A DNA stretch of 64,000 bases from Limnoperna fortunei (GCA_944474755.1 OX104117.1:66393522-66457521); one strand, 5' to 3'. Positions 13,225 to 26,672 are shown, counted from the stretch's first letter. Notes: generated by a model from the letters alone, not told the origin. Program-made: numbers and translations.

Positions 13225-14900
13225 CTAGAGGCTCCCAGGAGCCTGTAATCGCTCACCAGGAATCCAAATGACTTAAACTATATTAAAAATTTTGAAATTA
13301 ACAGTTTCAGTCTAGTTGTTATAGCTTTTAAGTTACTGTGCAAAAACTAAACATTTCTTCAAAAAATTTGTTAAATTCAATAACTCCTATAAGGTGCCAT
13401 CGACAATTTCTGAAATTAAATGGTTTTTTGGCATTGTCCTTTAGGGTACTTTAGAAATTTACAGTTTTACTTTACTAATAGGTGCGATATAGACTAATTT
13501 ATAATTAAAAAACTGTTCATTTGTCCAAATTCATAATGAAAGGGCAATAACTCCTATAAAGAGTCATCTTGCAATTTTGGACTAAGCAATCATTTGTAGG
13601 GCTTTTATTGCTGATCATTTGTGCAATTTACAGTTTTAATCTAGCTACTATAGTTTTCAAGTTGCATGACAATAATGGAAAATTTCATAACAAAATTGTC
13701 ATTTAAGGGCAATAACCCCTATAAGGAGTCATCTGACAATTTCAGACCAATTAAATGAATAGTAGGGCTTTTACTGCTGATCATTTTTACAATTTATTAT
13801 TTCACTCTAGCTGTTATGGTTTTTAAGTTACAGGACAAAAACGGAAAATTTCATAAAAAATTGCAATTTAAGGGCAATAACTCCTATAAGGAGTCATCTG
13901 ACAATTTCAGACTTAAATAGTAATATGTAGGGCTTGTATTGCTGATCATTTTTGCTACTAACAGTTTCACTCTAGCTGTTACATTTTTAAGTTACAGGAC
14001 AAAAACGGAAAATTTCATAAAAAATTGTCATTTATGGGCAATAACTTATTTAAGGAGTTGTCTGACAATTTCAGACCAATGAAGTGAATTGAAGGGTCTT
14101 TATTGCTGATAATTTGTGCAATTTACAGTTTCAATCTAGCTGCTATAGTTTTCAAGTTACAGGACATAAACGGAAAATTTCATAAAAAATTGCCATTTAA
14201 GGGCAATAACTCCTATAAGGAGTCATCTGACAATTTCAGACTGATACAGTGAATTGTAGGGCTTGTATTGTTGATCATTTTTGCTATTTACAGTTTTACT
14301 CGAGCTGTTATAGTTTTAAAGTTACAGGACAAAAACGGAAAATTTTATAAAAAATTACCATTTAAGGGCAATAACTCATATAAGGAGTCATCTGACAATT
14401 TCAGACCAATCAAGTGAATTGTAGGGCTTTTATTGCTGATCATTTTTGCCATTTACAGTTTCACTCTACCTCGTATAGTTTTCAGGTTATATTGTAAATA
14501 CCAAAAATTTTGTCAAAAATCGTCAAAAAAACGGCAATAACTCCTACAAGACGCCAATACACAACTTTGCACTAATAGCAACTATTGTAGACCTTAATGT
14601 GCTGATCAATTTGAAGTAACGGTTTTCTCTATAGCTATTATAGTTTTTTAGATAATGATCAAAAACCTATGTTGACCACCATGTTCTATTTTTAGTAACA
14701 GCGGCCATATTTGTCTGTTGATCAACACCCTGGGTACAAACTTGAAACTAGGAACCCTAAGGATGATTGTGGCCAAGTTTGAAAAAAATTGGCCCAGTGG
14801 TTTCAGAGGAGAAGATTTTTGAAAAAGTTTACGACGGACGACGGACGACGGACGCCAAGTGATAGCAAAAGCTCACATGGACCTTCGGTCCAGGTGAGCT
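13225..14900 (+). mobile_element. Helentron-like family A element, full copy
   Basis: The 5' end carries the palindrome AGGCTCCCAGGAGCCT, followed 10 bp on by GCTCACCAGG. The core holds about seven diverged tandem units of roughly 150 bp, each with GGGCAATAACTCCTATAAGG and CATCTGACAATTTCAGAC. Just before the 3' end is an ACGGACGACGGACG run. The element ends in a hairpin at 14870-14900 (AGCTCACATGGACC / GGTCCAGGTGAGCT) whose arm repeats the 5' motif. No protein is encoded. This layout is known from pearl-type or Helentron-associated elements of bivalves; the class is inferred from structure. Other copies: 31619-33078 (plus), 62351-62898 (minus) and truncated ones in the 18-25 kb array. Confidence 0.75.
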
Positions 14901-16869
14901 AAAAACAAACATCCAAATAAGATTATGATAAGATCATAGAAAGATAACATTCAATGAAATATATAAATGTGGTAAATGATGATATAACCAATTGTGCCAG
15001 TGGAGCAATTTGGATAATTAGAAAGAATACATTGATCTTAAATCGTCAATTGGCTGAGATATTTGATATTTACATTGAAAATGCATCTAAAACTGCTTAT
15101 ACATACGAGTCAGGAAACGATAAACAAATATTTAGTTGCACGTAGTATACAATTTCCGCTCAAAGCTGCATCTATCCTATACACATGTCACAAGTAGCCT
15201 CATCACAACAGGCTGTTGTTTTTCCCAAGTAGGATAAAATTTCGTATGTTTTATATATCATTTAGTGTGAAACTTCCTGTCTGGATTATTTATATCACTT
15301 AATTTAAATGTCAAAGAACAAAACGATCATAAACCTTCCGACAAAAATTACAATCACACATTCACTTCGGACTCGAGAGTATACATGTATATATATAATA
15401 ACCTATAATCTCTCTCAACCAGACAATCGGCAAGAAATGTGGGAAATTTCTAAAGATGATCACTCTATACAATTTAATATATTAATCGTTATTGTCGTAT
15501 AAATCATTTCTACATTGATCAGGGACATCAAACAAAATAACCACAACATTAAAAAAAAATCAACAAATATTTACGCCAAAGAGTCGCCCGTTCTCAGTTC
15601 CAAAAACAGTCTTTTGCATGAACTAAGACTTTATTTGTCAATATTTTTCGGGTTTATTTTAAGATTGTCGAGATATAGATATCGTAAGACTTGTTCGAAG
15701 CATTTAAGTCTGATAATAGATTGGACCCGAAAAAGTCTATCATGACTATATTTATAGGTAATGAACCTTTTAGTTTTTTGTTCATTTGATTGCAAATGTA
15801 GCACAGGCGTTGTTAATGTGGGACTTTTTCATATATCTTCTACGTTCTATTTCAAGACAGAGGTCGACTATGCAAAATTTTGATAGATTCTTTTCCGCAG
15901 TAAATTTATAAAGAAAGTATATTATGATCTTCTTGATTTGAAACCGTCAGCATATATGTTCACATAAAACTAACAATTTATTTTTAAATATGGTTTGAAG
16001 GCTTTTACAGTTTTGTAAGTTGTGCACAAGTTAAAACTATCCGAATAAAAGATCTGTGCCATTTATTTAATATTTTATTTATGTTACACAGGAGTATATA
16101 ATGTCTTAATCTATAGCTTTTCAAATCAAAACTTTTTTTTAAATAGTATGGTTAATTTTACATGAATTCAGTCTAGCAAAATACAATAAAGTAACGGGTT
16201 GTATGTGTATTTTTAAAGGGATTCTCCCAAGCTCAAAGCCAGAAATGAATCAGTCTTCTTTACACCAAGAATATACTTGCAGAATGACAAAGATATTTTT
16301 ATAAAGGGTTTTATCTATATAGTTAAAGGGATCAATCACAAAATTGGTATTTCAACCACGCATAAATCTACCAAGACTTTAAGATATTGGTCCATAATAT
16401 AGATCTAAACATTATATGATAAAATGAGTGAATCAAACATATCCAGAACACCTTGTACTGGTGCACTTCCTTGATGAAAACCTGGTAAGCAGTAAAAAAT
16501 TGTGCCTTTGGCTTTTTATGCTTTATCAACAATGCTTTATGTTATTTTTCAATTGCAACTAATGTACTCTGCAAAATTGTCAATTGAATTGTTTTTGAAA
16601 ATAAGGAATGGTTACTCTAATATGAGCTTTCGTTTCTTAAATATAATAGATTTAGTCATTTTAGTGTTAACTGCCATCTATCAAAAGTCGTTTGCTAATT
16701 TATTTAAATTAATTGGAAGTAGTTCGTGTGATTCTGACAACAAAATTATGTCATCAAGCATTACTGAAATAAAGTTATATAAATATTGATTATTATACTT
16801 TCTGTAAGAATGTCCTTTAATAGAAATATTTTACTATTTTGACATATATTTCTAAACGAATTGTGCTCC
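14901..16869. other. AT-rich non-coding DNA
   Basis: Only short open frames (63-95 codons) with low-complexity translations. No domain, splice-consistent exon or repeat family recognised. Confidence 0.45.
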
Positions 16870-17050
16870 GTGCACTATGCCCTCATAGTTTCTCCACCTG
16901 CTTAAGAAAACTATTGATTTGGACGTCAATCAATTGTAATTCACGCGAATGGGCGGGGTTAACTTGTAATCATTGATTGATCACTGCTGCGCTTTAAATA
17001 AGGTATTTTTATCCTAGTCAACGGAAGAAGCTGATCAACGTAGAACGACT
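16870..17050 (+). promoter_or_regulatory. Promoter-like motif cluster, no gene attached
   Basis: Within 180 bp lie two ATTGATT-type CAAT-like blocks (about 16913 and 16974), a GC-box-like GGGCGGGG (about 16951), and a TATA-like TTTAAATAAGG (about 16993) followed by purine-rich DNA. The order resembles a compact pol II promoter, possibly left over from a small intronless gene. No open frame follows, and a MITE hairpin sits where a gene body would start. Speculative. Confidence 0.22.
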
Positions 17051-17090
17051 GCAAAAAAAAAACAAAGCGGCAATGAAAGCCTGAAAATGT

Positions 17091-17204
17091 CCAGGGTGCC
17101 GTTTCATAAAGCGATCGCTAATTACCGTGCTCGTTATCCCATGCAATTTAAATAAGATAACGTGCACGTTAAGCTAACGATCGCTTTATGAAACGGCACC
17201 CTGG
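17091..17204. mobile_element. Hairpin MITE
   Basis: Perfect 27-nt inverted repeats (CCAGGGTGCCGTTTCATAAA... left and its complement right) plus an inner stem CGTGCTCGTTATC / GATAACGTGCACG. Almost all 114 bp can fold into one hairpin. No flanking duplication was resolved. Confidence 0.75.
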
Positions 17205-17283
17205 TTTGGAAAGGAATACTTTACATCACAACGTGGCGGGGAATCATTTAATGTTCCATTAATGCCCTTTTTTTCTTTTTGTT

Positions 17284-17556
17284 ATAATTTTCCAAGTCAA
17301 GACAGTCAGTATAATAATTATGATAATGTTGTGTTTAGCATTCACTATGCCAAAATAGTGGCCAGGGTTGAAGACATAGTGCACGACCCGAAGGGAAGTG
17401 CACTATGTCTTCAACCCTGGCCACTATTTTGGCATAGTGAATGCTAAACACAACATTATCATAATTATTATACTGACTGTCTTGACTTGGAAAATTATCT
17501 TGTCTTCAACCCTGGCCACTATTTTGGCATAGTGAATGCTAAACACAACATTATTA
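17284..17556. repeat. 101-bp-arm palindrome with a third partial copy
   Basis: The left arm 17284-17384 and right arm 17398-17498 are reverse complements over about 101 bp, with a 13-nt loop (GACCCGAAGGGAA). Immediately downstream (17499-17556) about 55 bp of the right arm is repeated in direct orientation (CTTCAACCCTGGCCACTATT...). The near identity of the arms implies a recent origin. Confidence 0.85.
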
Positions 17557-18054
17557 TATAAATAACAATTGACTTATATAGGATCACATTTTTAAATTCC
17601 TCTTTGTATTTCAAAGAAAGGAGCAGACACGTCATCCAATTTTTAGACAGATTTTTTTTAAAATTTATTTTATAAAAGTGTTAACCAATTCCTAATCCAG
17701 CCATCTGGTATCAGACTTCGTCTCTCCATACAGAGTCGAAAGTCCAATAAGGATCAATAAGCATGCATATAACGTTTGATTATTTTTATGGATATATTTG
17801 TATATACGGTATATTGTATATAAACAAACTGTCACTAGTGCAAGCAGTCCAGTGGTTAAGTGTAAATCCAAATTTCTTATAACTTCATATTTATCACTTT
17901 TGTCAGTACCAGATGATTTCCCTCTTTTTATAATTCACTGAGAAGTAAGTGCTCTTAATAATTCTCATACAAGACCTTAATATGGTACTTGCATTTATAT
18001 TTACCCATACATCAATAAACAGTCATCAGTTGCAGAGTTCAATAGTAATTTAAA

Positions 18055-19594
18055 CAAGTGTGGACACAGAAAAACGTCTCGCCTGCATTCCGCATCAGTA
18101 ACGAAAATAAATTTCGTCATAAGCATTACGTAAATAGCATTAAATATCAGCAGCGGCCTGTATACCAAATATTGTCACCATACCATGCATATAGAGGAAC
18201 TGTCATAATACAAATACATTAAGGTAGTCGCTGGACCGTGAAATTGAGGTCAAGGTCAGGTGACACCTACCAGACAGTCATGTACTATTCATCAGCAACC
18301 TATATACCAAATATTGTCATCCTACCATGCTTGGTTACAGGGGAACAGCAGTAACCCAAAAACTTTAATGTAGTCGCTGGACCGATAAAATTGAGGTCAA
18401 GGTCAGGTGGCACCTACCAGACAGTCATGTACTATTCATCAGCAACCTATATACTAAATATTGTCATCCTACCATGCATAGTTACAGAGAAACTGCAGTA
18501 ACACAAAAACTTTAATGTAGTCGCTATACCGTGAAATTGAGGTCAAGGTCAGGTGACACCTACCAGACAGTCATGTACTAGTCGTCAGCAATCTATACAC
18601 CAAATATTGTCATCCTACCATGCGTAGTTACAGAGGAACTGTCGTAAACCAAAAACTTTAACGTAGTCGCTGGACCGTGAAATTGAGGTCAAGGTCAGGT
18701 GACACCTACCAGACAGTCATGTACTATTCATCAGCAACCTATATACCAAATATTGTCATCCTACCATGCTTGGTTACAGGGGAACAGCAGTAACCCTAAA
18801 ACTTTAATGTAGTCGCTGGACCGTGAAATTGAGGTCAAGGTCAGGAGGCACCTACCAGACAGTCATGTACTATTCATCAGCAACCTATATACTAAATATT
18901 TTCATCCTACCATGCATAGTTACAGAGAAACTGCAGTAACACAAAAACTTTAATGTACGTAAAATTGAGGTCAAGGTCAGGTGACACCTACCAGACAGTC
19001 ATGTACTAGTCATCAGCAACCTATACACCAAATATTGTCATCCTACCATGTGTAGTTACAGAGGAACAGTCGTAACCCAAAAACTTTAACGTAGTCACTG
19101 GAACGTGAAATTGAGGTCAAGGTCAGGTGACACCTACCAGACAGTCAAGTACTAGTCATCTGCAACCTATATCCCAAATATTGTCATCCTACCATGCGTG
19201 GTTACAGAGGAATTGTCATAACCCAAAACCTTTAACGTAGTCGCTGGACTGCGAAATTGAGGTCAAGGTCAGGTAACACCTACCAGACAGTCATGTACTA
19301 GTCATCAGCAACCTATATACCAAATATTGTCATCCTACCATGCGTAGTTACAGAGGAACTGCCGTAACCCAAAAACTTTACCGTAGTCGCTGGACCGTGA
19401 AATTGAGGTCAAGATCAGGTGACAGGTGACTGACTGGCAAGTACTCATCATAAGCTACCTCTGTACCAAATTTGATGGACCTAGGGCTTGGGCTTACAAA
19501 TATATGAAGCAAGATGTCAAGTGTTTACGCCACCGCCTCCGCCGGATTCCCATACATATGTCTCGCCTCCAGCGACTTTCGTCGCAGGCGAGAC
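18055..19594 (+). mobile_element. Helentron-like family B element, full copy
   Basis: The 5' end has the short palindrome GTGTGGACAC, then GTCTCGCCTGC. The core has about nine tandem units of 147 bp, each with ATTGTCATCCTACCATGC, GTAGTCGCTGGACCGTG and GAGGTCAAGGTCAGGTGAC. A unique tail follows. The 3' hairpin at 19560-19594 (GTCTCGCCTCCAGCGAC / GTCGCAGGCGAGAC) repeats the 5' motif. A 60-codon open frame in the tail (19426-19608) has no recognisable domain and is treated as chance. Confidence 0.75.
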
Positions 19595-22500
19595 AAAAAA
19601 CAAACTGAATCTAAGTGTGTTATGGTTTTAAAACACAAGTGGAAATTGATGTAAATAATGAACTAGAGGCTCCCAGGAGCCTGTAATCGCTCACCTGGAA
19701 TCCAAATCACTTCAACTTTATTAAAATTTTAGAAATTAACAGTTTCAGTCTAGTTGTTATAGCTTTTAAGTTACTGTGCAAAAACTAAACATTTCTTCAA
19801 AAAATTTGTTAAATACAATAACTCCTATAAGGTGCCATCGACAATTTCTGAAAATTAAATGGTTTTTAGGCATTGTCCTTTAGGGTAATTTAGAAATTTA
19901 CAGTTTTACTCTACTAATAGGTGTGTTATAGACTAATTTATAATTAAAAAAACTGTTCATTTATCCAAATTCATAATGAAAGGGCAATAACTCCTATAAA
20001 GAGTCATCTTGCAATTTTGGACTAAGCAATCATTTGTAGGGCTTCTATTGCTGATCATTTGTGCAATTTACAGTTTTAATCTAGCTACTATAGTTTTCAA
20101 GTTACAGGACAAAAATGGAAAATTTCATGACAAAATTGTCATTTAAGGGCAATAACCCCTATAAGGAGTCATCTGACAATTTCAGACCAATTAAATGAAC
20201 TTTTTTGCTGATCAGTTTTGCAATTTATTATGGTTTTTAAGTTACAGGACAAAAACGGAAAATTTCATAAAAAATTGCAATTTAAGGGCAATAACTCCAA
20301 TAAGGAGTCATCTGACAATTTCAGACTTAAATAGTAATTTGTAGGGCTTGTATTGCTGATCATTTTTACTATTAACAGTTTTACTCTAGCTGTTAGTTTT
20401 TAAGTAACATGACAAAAACGTAAAATTTCATAAACAAGTGGACACAGAAAAACGTCTCGCCTGCATTCCGCATCAGAAACGAAAATAAATTTCGTCATAA
20501 GCATTACGTAAATATCATTTAATATCAGCAGTAGCCTGTATACGAAATATTGTCACCATACCATGCATAGTTACAGAGGAACTATCGTAACCCAAAAACT
20601 TAAACGTAGTCGCTGGACCGTGAAATTGAGGTCAAGGTCAGGTGACACCTACCAGACAGTCATGTACTAGTCTTCAGCAACCTATACACCAAATATTGTC
20701 ATCCTACCATGCGTAGTTACAAAGAAACTGTCGTAACCCAAAAACTTAAAACGTAGTCGCTGGACTGTGAAATTGAGGTCAAGGTCAGGTGACACCTACC
20801 AGACAGCCATGTACTAGTCATCAGCAACCTATACACCAAATATTGTCATCCTACCATGCGTAGTTACAGAGGAACTGTCGTAACCCAAAAACTTTAACGT
20901 AGTCGCTGGACCGTGAAATTGAGGTCAAGGTCAGGTGACACCTACCAGACAGTCATGTACTAGTCATCAGCAACCTATATACCAAATATTGTCATCCTAC
21001 CATGCGTAGTTACAGAGGAACTGCCGTAACCCAAAAACTTTACCGTAGTCGCTGGACCGTGAAATTGAGGTCAAGATCAGGTGACAGGTGACTGACTGGC
21101 AAGTACTCATCATAAGCTACCTCTGTACCAAATTTGATGGACCTAGGGCTTGGGCTTACAAATATATGAAGCAAGATGTCAAGTGTTTACGCCACCGCCT
21201 CCGCCGGATTCCCATACATATGTCTCGCCTCCAGCGACTTTCGTCGCAGGCGAGACAAAAAACAAACTGAATCTAAGTGTGTTATGGTTTTAAAACACAA
21301 GTGGAAATTGATGTAAATAATGAACTAGAGGCTCCCAGGAGCCTGTAATCGCTCACCTGGAATCCAAATCACTTCAACTTTATTAAAATTTTAGAAATTA
21401 ACAGTTTCAGTCTAGTTGTTATAGCTTTTAAGTTACTGTGCAAAAACTAAACATTTCTTCAAAAAATTTGTTAAATACAATAACTCCTATAAGGTGCCAT
21501 CGACAATTTCTGAAAATTAAATGGTTTTTAGGCATTGTCCTTTAGGGTAATTTAGAAATTTACAGTTTTACTCTACTAATAGGTGTGTTATAGACTAATT
21601 TATAATTAAAAAAACGGTTCATTTATCCAAATTCATAATGAAAGGGCAATAACTCCTATAAAAAGTCATCTTGCAATTTTGGACTAAGCAATCATTTGTA
21701 GGGCTTCTATTGCTGATCATTTGTGCAATTTACAGTTTTAATCTAGCTACTATAGTTTTCAAGTTACAGGACAAAAATGGAAAATTTCATGACAAAATTG
21801 TCATTTAAGGGCAATAACCCCTATAAGGAGTCATCTGACAATTTCAGACCAATTAAATGAACTTTTTTGCTGATCAGTTTTGCAATTTATTTTTTCACTC
21901 TAGCTATTATGGTTTTTAAGTTACAGGACAAAAACGGAAAATTTCATAAAAAATTGCAATTTAAGGGCAATAACTCCAATAAGGAGTCATCTGACAATTT
22001 CAGACTTAAATAGTAATTTGTAGGGCTTGTATTGCTGATCATTTTTACTATTAACAGTTTTACTCTAGCTGTTAGTTTTTAGGTAACATGACAAAAACGG
22101 AAAATTTCATAAACAAGTGTGGACACAGAAAAACGTCTCGCCTGCATTCCGCATCAGAAACGAAAATAAATTTCGTCATAAGCATTACGTAAATAGCATT
22201 AAATATCAGCAGTAGCCTGTATACGAAATATTGTCACCATACCATGCATAGTTACAGAGGAACTATCGTAACCCAAAAACTTAAACGTAGTCGCTGGACC
22301 GTGAAATTGAGGTCAAGGTCAGGTGACACCTACCAGACAGTCATGTACTAGTCTTCAGCAACCTATACACCAAATATTGTCATCCTACCATGCGTAGTTA
22401 CAGAGAAACTGTCGTAACCCAAAAACTTAAAACGTAGTCGCTGGACTGTGAAATTGAGGTCAAGGTCAGGTGACACCTACCAGACAGCCATGTACTAGTC

Positions 22501-25184
22501 ATCAGCAACCTATACACCAAATATTGTCATCCTACCATGCGTAGTTACAGAGGAATTGTCATAACCCAAAAACTTTAACGTAGTCGCTGGACCGTGAAAT
22601 TGAGGTCAAGGTCAGGTGACACCTACCAGACAGTCATGTACTATTCATCAGCAACCTATATACCAAATATTGTCATCCTACCATGCTTGGTTACAGGGGA
22701 ACAGAAGTAACCCAAAAACTTTAATGTAGTCGCTGGACCGTGAAATTGAGGTCAAGGTCAGGAGGCACCTACCAGACAGTCATGTACTATTCATCAGCAA
22801 CCTACATACTATATATTGTCATCCTACCATGCATAGTTACAGAGAAACTGCAGTAACACAAAAACTTTAATGTAGTCGCTGGCACGTAAAATTGAGGTCA
22901 AGGTCAGGTGACACCTACCAGACAGTCATGTACTAGTCATCAGCAACCTATACACCAAATATTGTCATCCTACCATGCGTAGTTACAGAGGAACTGCCGT
23001 AACCCAAAAACTTCACCGTAGTCGCTGGACCGTGAAATTGAGGTCAAGATCAGGTGACAGGTGACTGACTGGCAAGTACTCATCATAAGCTACCTCTGTA
23101 CCAAATTTGATGGACCTAGGGCTTGGGCTTACAAATATATGAAGCAAGATGTCAAGTGTTTACGCCACCGCCTCCGCCGGATTCCCATACATATGTCTCG
23201 CCTCCAGCGACTTTCGTCGCAGGCGAGACAAAAAACAAACTGAATCTAAGTGTGTTATGGTTTTAAAACACAAGTGGAAATTGATGTAAATAATGAACTA
23301 GAGGCTCCCAGGAGCCTGTAATCGCTCACCTGGAATCCAAATCACTTCAACTTTATTAAAATTTTAGAAATTAACAGTTTCAGTCTAGTTGTTATAGCTT
23401 TTAAGTTACTGTGCAAAAACTAAACATTTCTTCAAAAAATTTGTTAAATACAATAACTCCTATAAGGTGCCATCGACAATTTCTGAAAATTAAATGGTTT
23501 TTAGGCATTGTCCTTTAGGGTAATTTAGAAATTTACAGTTTTACTCTACTAATAGGTGTGTTATAGACTAATTTATAATTAAAAAAACGGTTCATTTATC
23601 CAAATTCATAATGAAAGGGCAATAACTCCTATAAAGAGTCATCTTGCAATTTTGGACTAAGCAATCATTTGTAGGGCTTCTATTGCTGATCATTTGTGCA
23701 ATTTACAGTTTTAATCTAGCTACTATAGTTTTCAAGTTACAGGACAAAAATGGAAAATTTCATGACAAAATTGTCATTTAAGGGCAATAACCCCTATAAG
23801 GAGTCATCTGACAATTTCAGACCAATTAAATGAACTTTTTTGCTGATCAGTTTTGCAATTTATTTTTTCACTCTAGCTATTATGGTTTTTAAGTTACAGG
23901 ACAAAAACGGAAAATTTCATAAAAAATTGCAATTTAAGGGCAATAACTCCAATAAGGAGTCATCTGACAATTTCAGACTTAAATAGTAATTTGTAGGGCT
24001 TGTATTGCTGATCATTTTTACTATTAACAGTTTTACTCTAGCTGTTAGTTTTTAGGTAACATGACAAAAACGGAAAATTTCATAAACAAGTGTGGACACA
24101 GAAAAACGTCTCGCCTGCATTCCGCATCAGAAACGAAAATAAATTTCGTCATAAGCATTACGTAAATAGCATTAAATATCAGCAGTAGCCTGTATACGAA
24201 ATATTGTCACCATACCATGCATAGTTACAGAGGAACTATCGTAACCCAAAAACTTAAACGTAGTCGCTGGACCGTGAAATTGAGGTCAAGGTCAGGTGAC
24301 ACCTACCAGACAGTCATGTACTAGTCTTCAGCAACCTATACACCAAATATTGTCATCCTACCATGCGTAGTTACAGAGAAACTGTCGTAACCCAAAAACT
24401 TAAAACGTAGTCGCTGGACTGTGAAATTGAGGTCAAGGTCAGGTGACACCTACCAGACAGCCATGTACTAGTCATCAGCAACCTATACACCAAATATTGT
24501 CATCCTACCATGCGTAGTTACAGAGGAATTGTCATAACCCAAAAACTTTAACGTAGTCGCTGGACCGTGAAATTGAGGTCAAGGTCAGGTGACACCTACC
24601 AGACAGTCATGTACTATTCATCAGCAACCTACATACTATATATTGTAATCCTACCATGCATAGTTACAGAGAAACTGCAGTAACACAAAAACTTTAATGT
24701 AGTCGCTGGCACGTAAAATTGAGGTCAAGGTCAGGTGACACCTACCAGACAGTCATGTACTAGTCATCAGCAACCTATACACCAAATATTGTCATCCTAC
24801 CATGCGTAGTTACAGAGGAATTGTCATAACCCAAAAACTTTAACGTAGTCGCTGGACCGTGAAATTGAGGTCAAGGTCAGGCGACACCTACCAGACAGTC
24901 ATGTACTAGTCGTCAGCAATCTATACACCAAATATTGTCATCCTACCATGCGTAGTTACAGAGGAACTGTCGTAACCCAAAAACTTTAACATAGTCGCTG
25001 GACCGTGAAATTGAGGTCAAGGTCAGGTGACAGTTGACTGACTGGCAAGTACTCATCATAAGCTACCTCTGGACCAAATTTGATGGACCTAGGGCTTGGG
25101 CTTACAAATATATGAAGCAAGATGTCAAGTGTTTACGCCGCCGCCGCCGGATTCCCATACATATGTCTCGCCTCCAGCGACTTT
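19595..25184 (+). repeat. Higher-order array of joined A and B elements, three units
   Basis: Three direct units (19595-21256, 21257-23229, 23230-25184) each contain a 67-bp spacer, the first 780 bp or so of family A starting at the AGGCTCCCAGGAGCCT palindrome, and a shortened family B copy. Each A part breaks inside a tandem unit at TTCATAAA and passes into the B 5' end (CAAGTGTGGACACAG). Unit lengths are about 1662, 1973 and 1955 bp; they differ mainly in the number of 147-bp B units. Identity between units is very high over long blocks. The last B copy stops inside the terminal hairpin (25184), losing the right arm. Confidence 0.85.
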
Positions 25185-25918
25185 ATGTACGAGATAAACA
25201 GGAACAACACAATCAGATTATCTCAGTACAGCCGTTAATATTATTATAAATCAGTAAAAAATTGTCACTATGATTAACTTCTTGGAGAATTCAACGTTGA
25301 TCTTTGAATATCTAACACTATACCTTTCAGGCAGAACATTTTAAAAGTGTTCACATTATATAGGAAAAACAACAAATTACCATTCTGAACTTGACCACAT
25401 CGATTGTCAGTTTGGAGTACGGAACGCATTTGTACAACAGTGTTTTTGTGGACAATAATTTTTTTAGATTTGTACAGATGCTATTTTTGTGTAGATCGTT
25501 CTACATTTTTTGACACAAGACACCAAACTTTCAATCAACAGCATTTTGTGCCATCCCCTATTATGAATGCATGTGCCTAGCAACCGGCCATTTTAAACTG
25601 AATGAAAAATGTTAAAAAGAAATGTGTATGATTTTTGAAATTGTAGTACAATGTAGACTGATGTATATAGAGTCAGATCAATTCGGTAATATTCAAGTTC
25701 AACACTACTATCCGATAAGAAATATTACAAAATTTATAACATATACTATTATAATATTTTGTACGCGAGTTTACTATATTTTTATGAGGAAAAACACATG
25801 TCACTAGAAATGTAGGTTGCAGTAACAGTGAAAAATATGACATTTTAATGGGACATAATTGATACCCTTCCACGTTGCATTTTTTTACTCCATGTATTCA
25901 AATTATAAATTAACCTAT
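25185..25918. other. AT-rich non-coding DNA
   Basis: Unique-looking AT-rich sequence. Nothing recognised. Confidence 0.45.
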
Positions 25919-26271
25919 ATGAACATCCGGGCATGAAAACAGCCCATTGGACTGAGCTAAAAATTGAACTTTATCTTCATTTTATTTTACTTAACAGCTT
26001 TGCAAAGTTTAAACAATATTTGTTGACGCGTTTGGAGTTATCATATGGAAACCACCAACTGTTTACCATTAAGTTGAAAACCACAAATGGGATTGAGCTG
26101 AAAATTGAACTCTTAATTTTATACTACTGAACAGCATTGCAAAGTTTAAACAAAATCTGTTGACGCGTTTTCGAGTTTATCATCTGGAAACCAATGAGGC
26201 ACGGACAGACGGACACTCATCCATACGAAGGGTATCACATAATACCCCGCCACTTGGTATGGCGAGGTATA
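25919..26271 (+). mobile_element. Helentron-like family C element, short copy
   Basis: Two diverged tandem units of about 140 bp (25951-26066 and 26092-26195) share TTGCAAAGTTTAAACAA and GTTGACGCGTTT. A GGACAGACGGAC stretch follows, then an imperfect terminal hairpin (ATACCCCGCC / GGCGAGGTAT, ending about 26270). The order matches families A and E. A clear 5' partner of the hairpin was not found, so class assignment is weaker. Confidence 0.5.
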
Positions 26272-26533
26272 AACATGTATTAGCGATTACCTATTGCCAA
26301 TGTGAATGGATTCATTTTTGCATGAATAAACATTGTGTGTTAATGTTTTAAACGGAGTTAAAAAAACACTCCTTTAAAAACTTGCACCATAATTCGTGTT
26401 GCTTTACTTCTGTATTGACCTGAAATTTATTAGATGTCGAGAATTCAAATATGACGTGCTTTAAAGGCTTTGAGACCACAACTGTGGTAAAAAAAAATTT
26501 ATATATGCGCAACACGCGCTGAGGGCGTGTTTT

Positions 26534-26672
26534 AAATGGCTGTTCCAATTACAAATCTGTAACTCCCACCGGAAAGCTAATTGCGTATGACGTATTAATC
26601 TTATAAATAGCGACACGCGCTATAATTATCCGTTGCAAAAAATTGTGTGTTACATTGACCGAACAGCCATTT
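26534..26672. repeat. Small inverted repeat, possible MITE
   Basis: AAATGGCTGTTC at 26534-26545 and GAACAGCCATTT at 26661-26672 are perfect 12-nt inverted repeats around 115 bp that include ACACGCGCT twice. Too short to classify. Confidence 0.35.

Noticed and set aside
19426..25249. A 60-71-codon frame repeated four times (begins MTDWQVLIISYL).
   Set aside because: It lies in the unique tail of family B. It is conserved only because the array units are near-identical, and it ends in the hairpin. No family is recognised.
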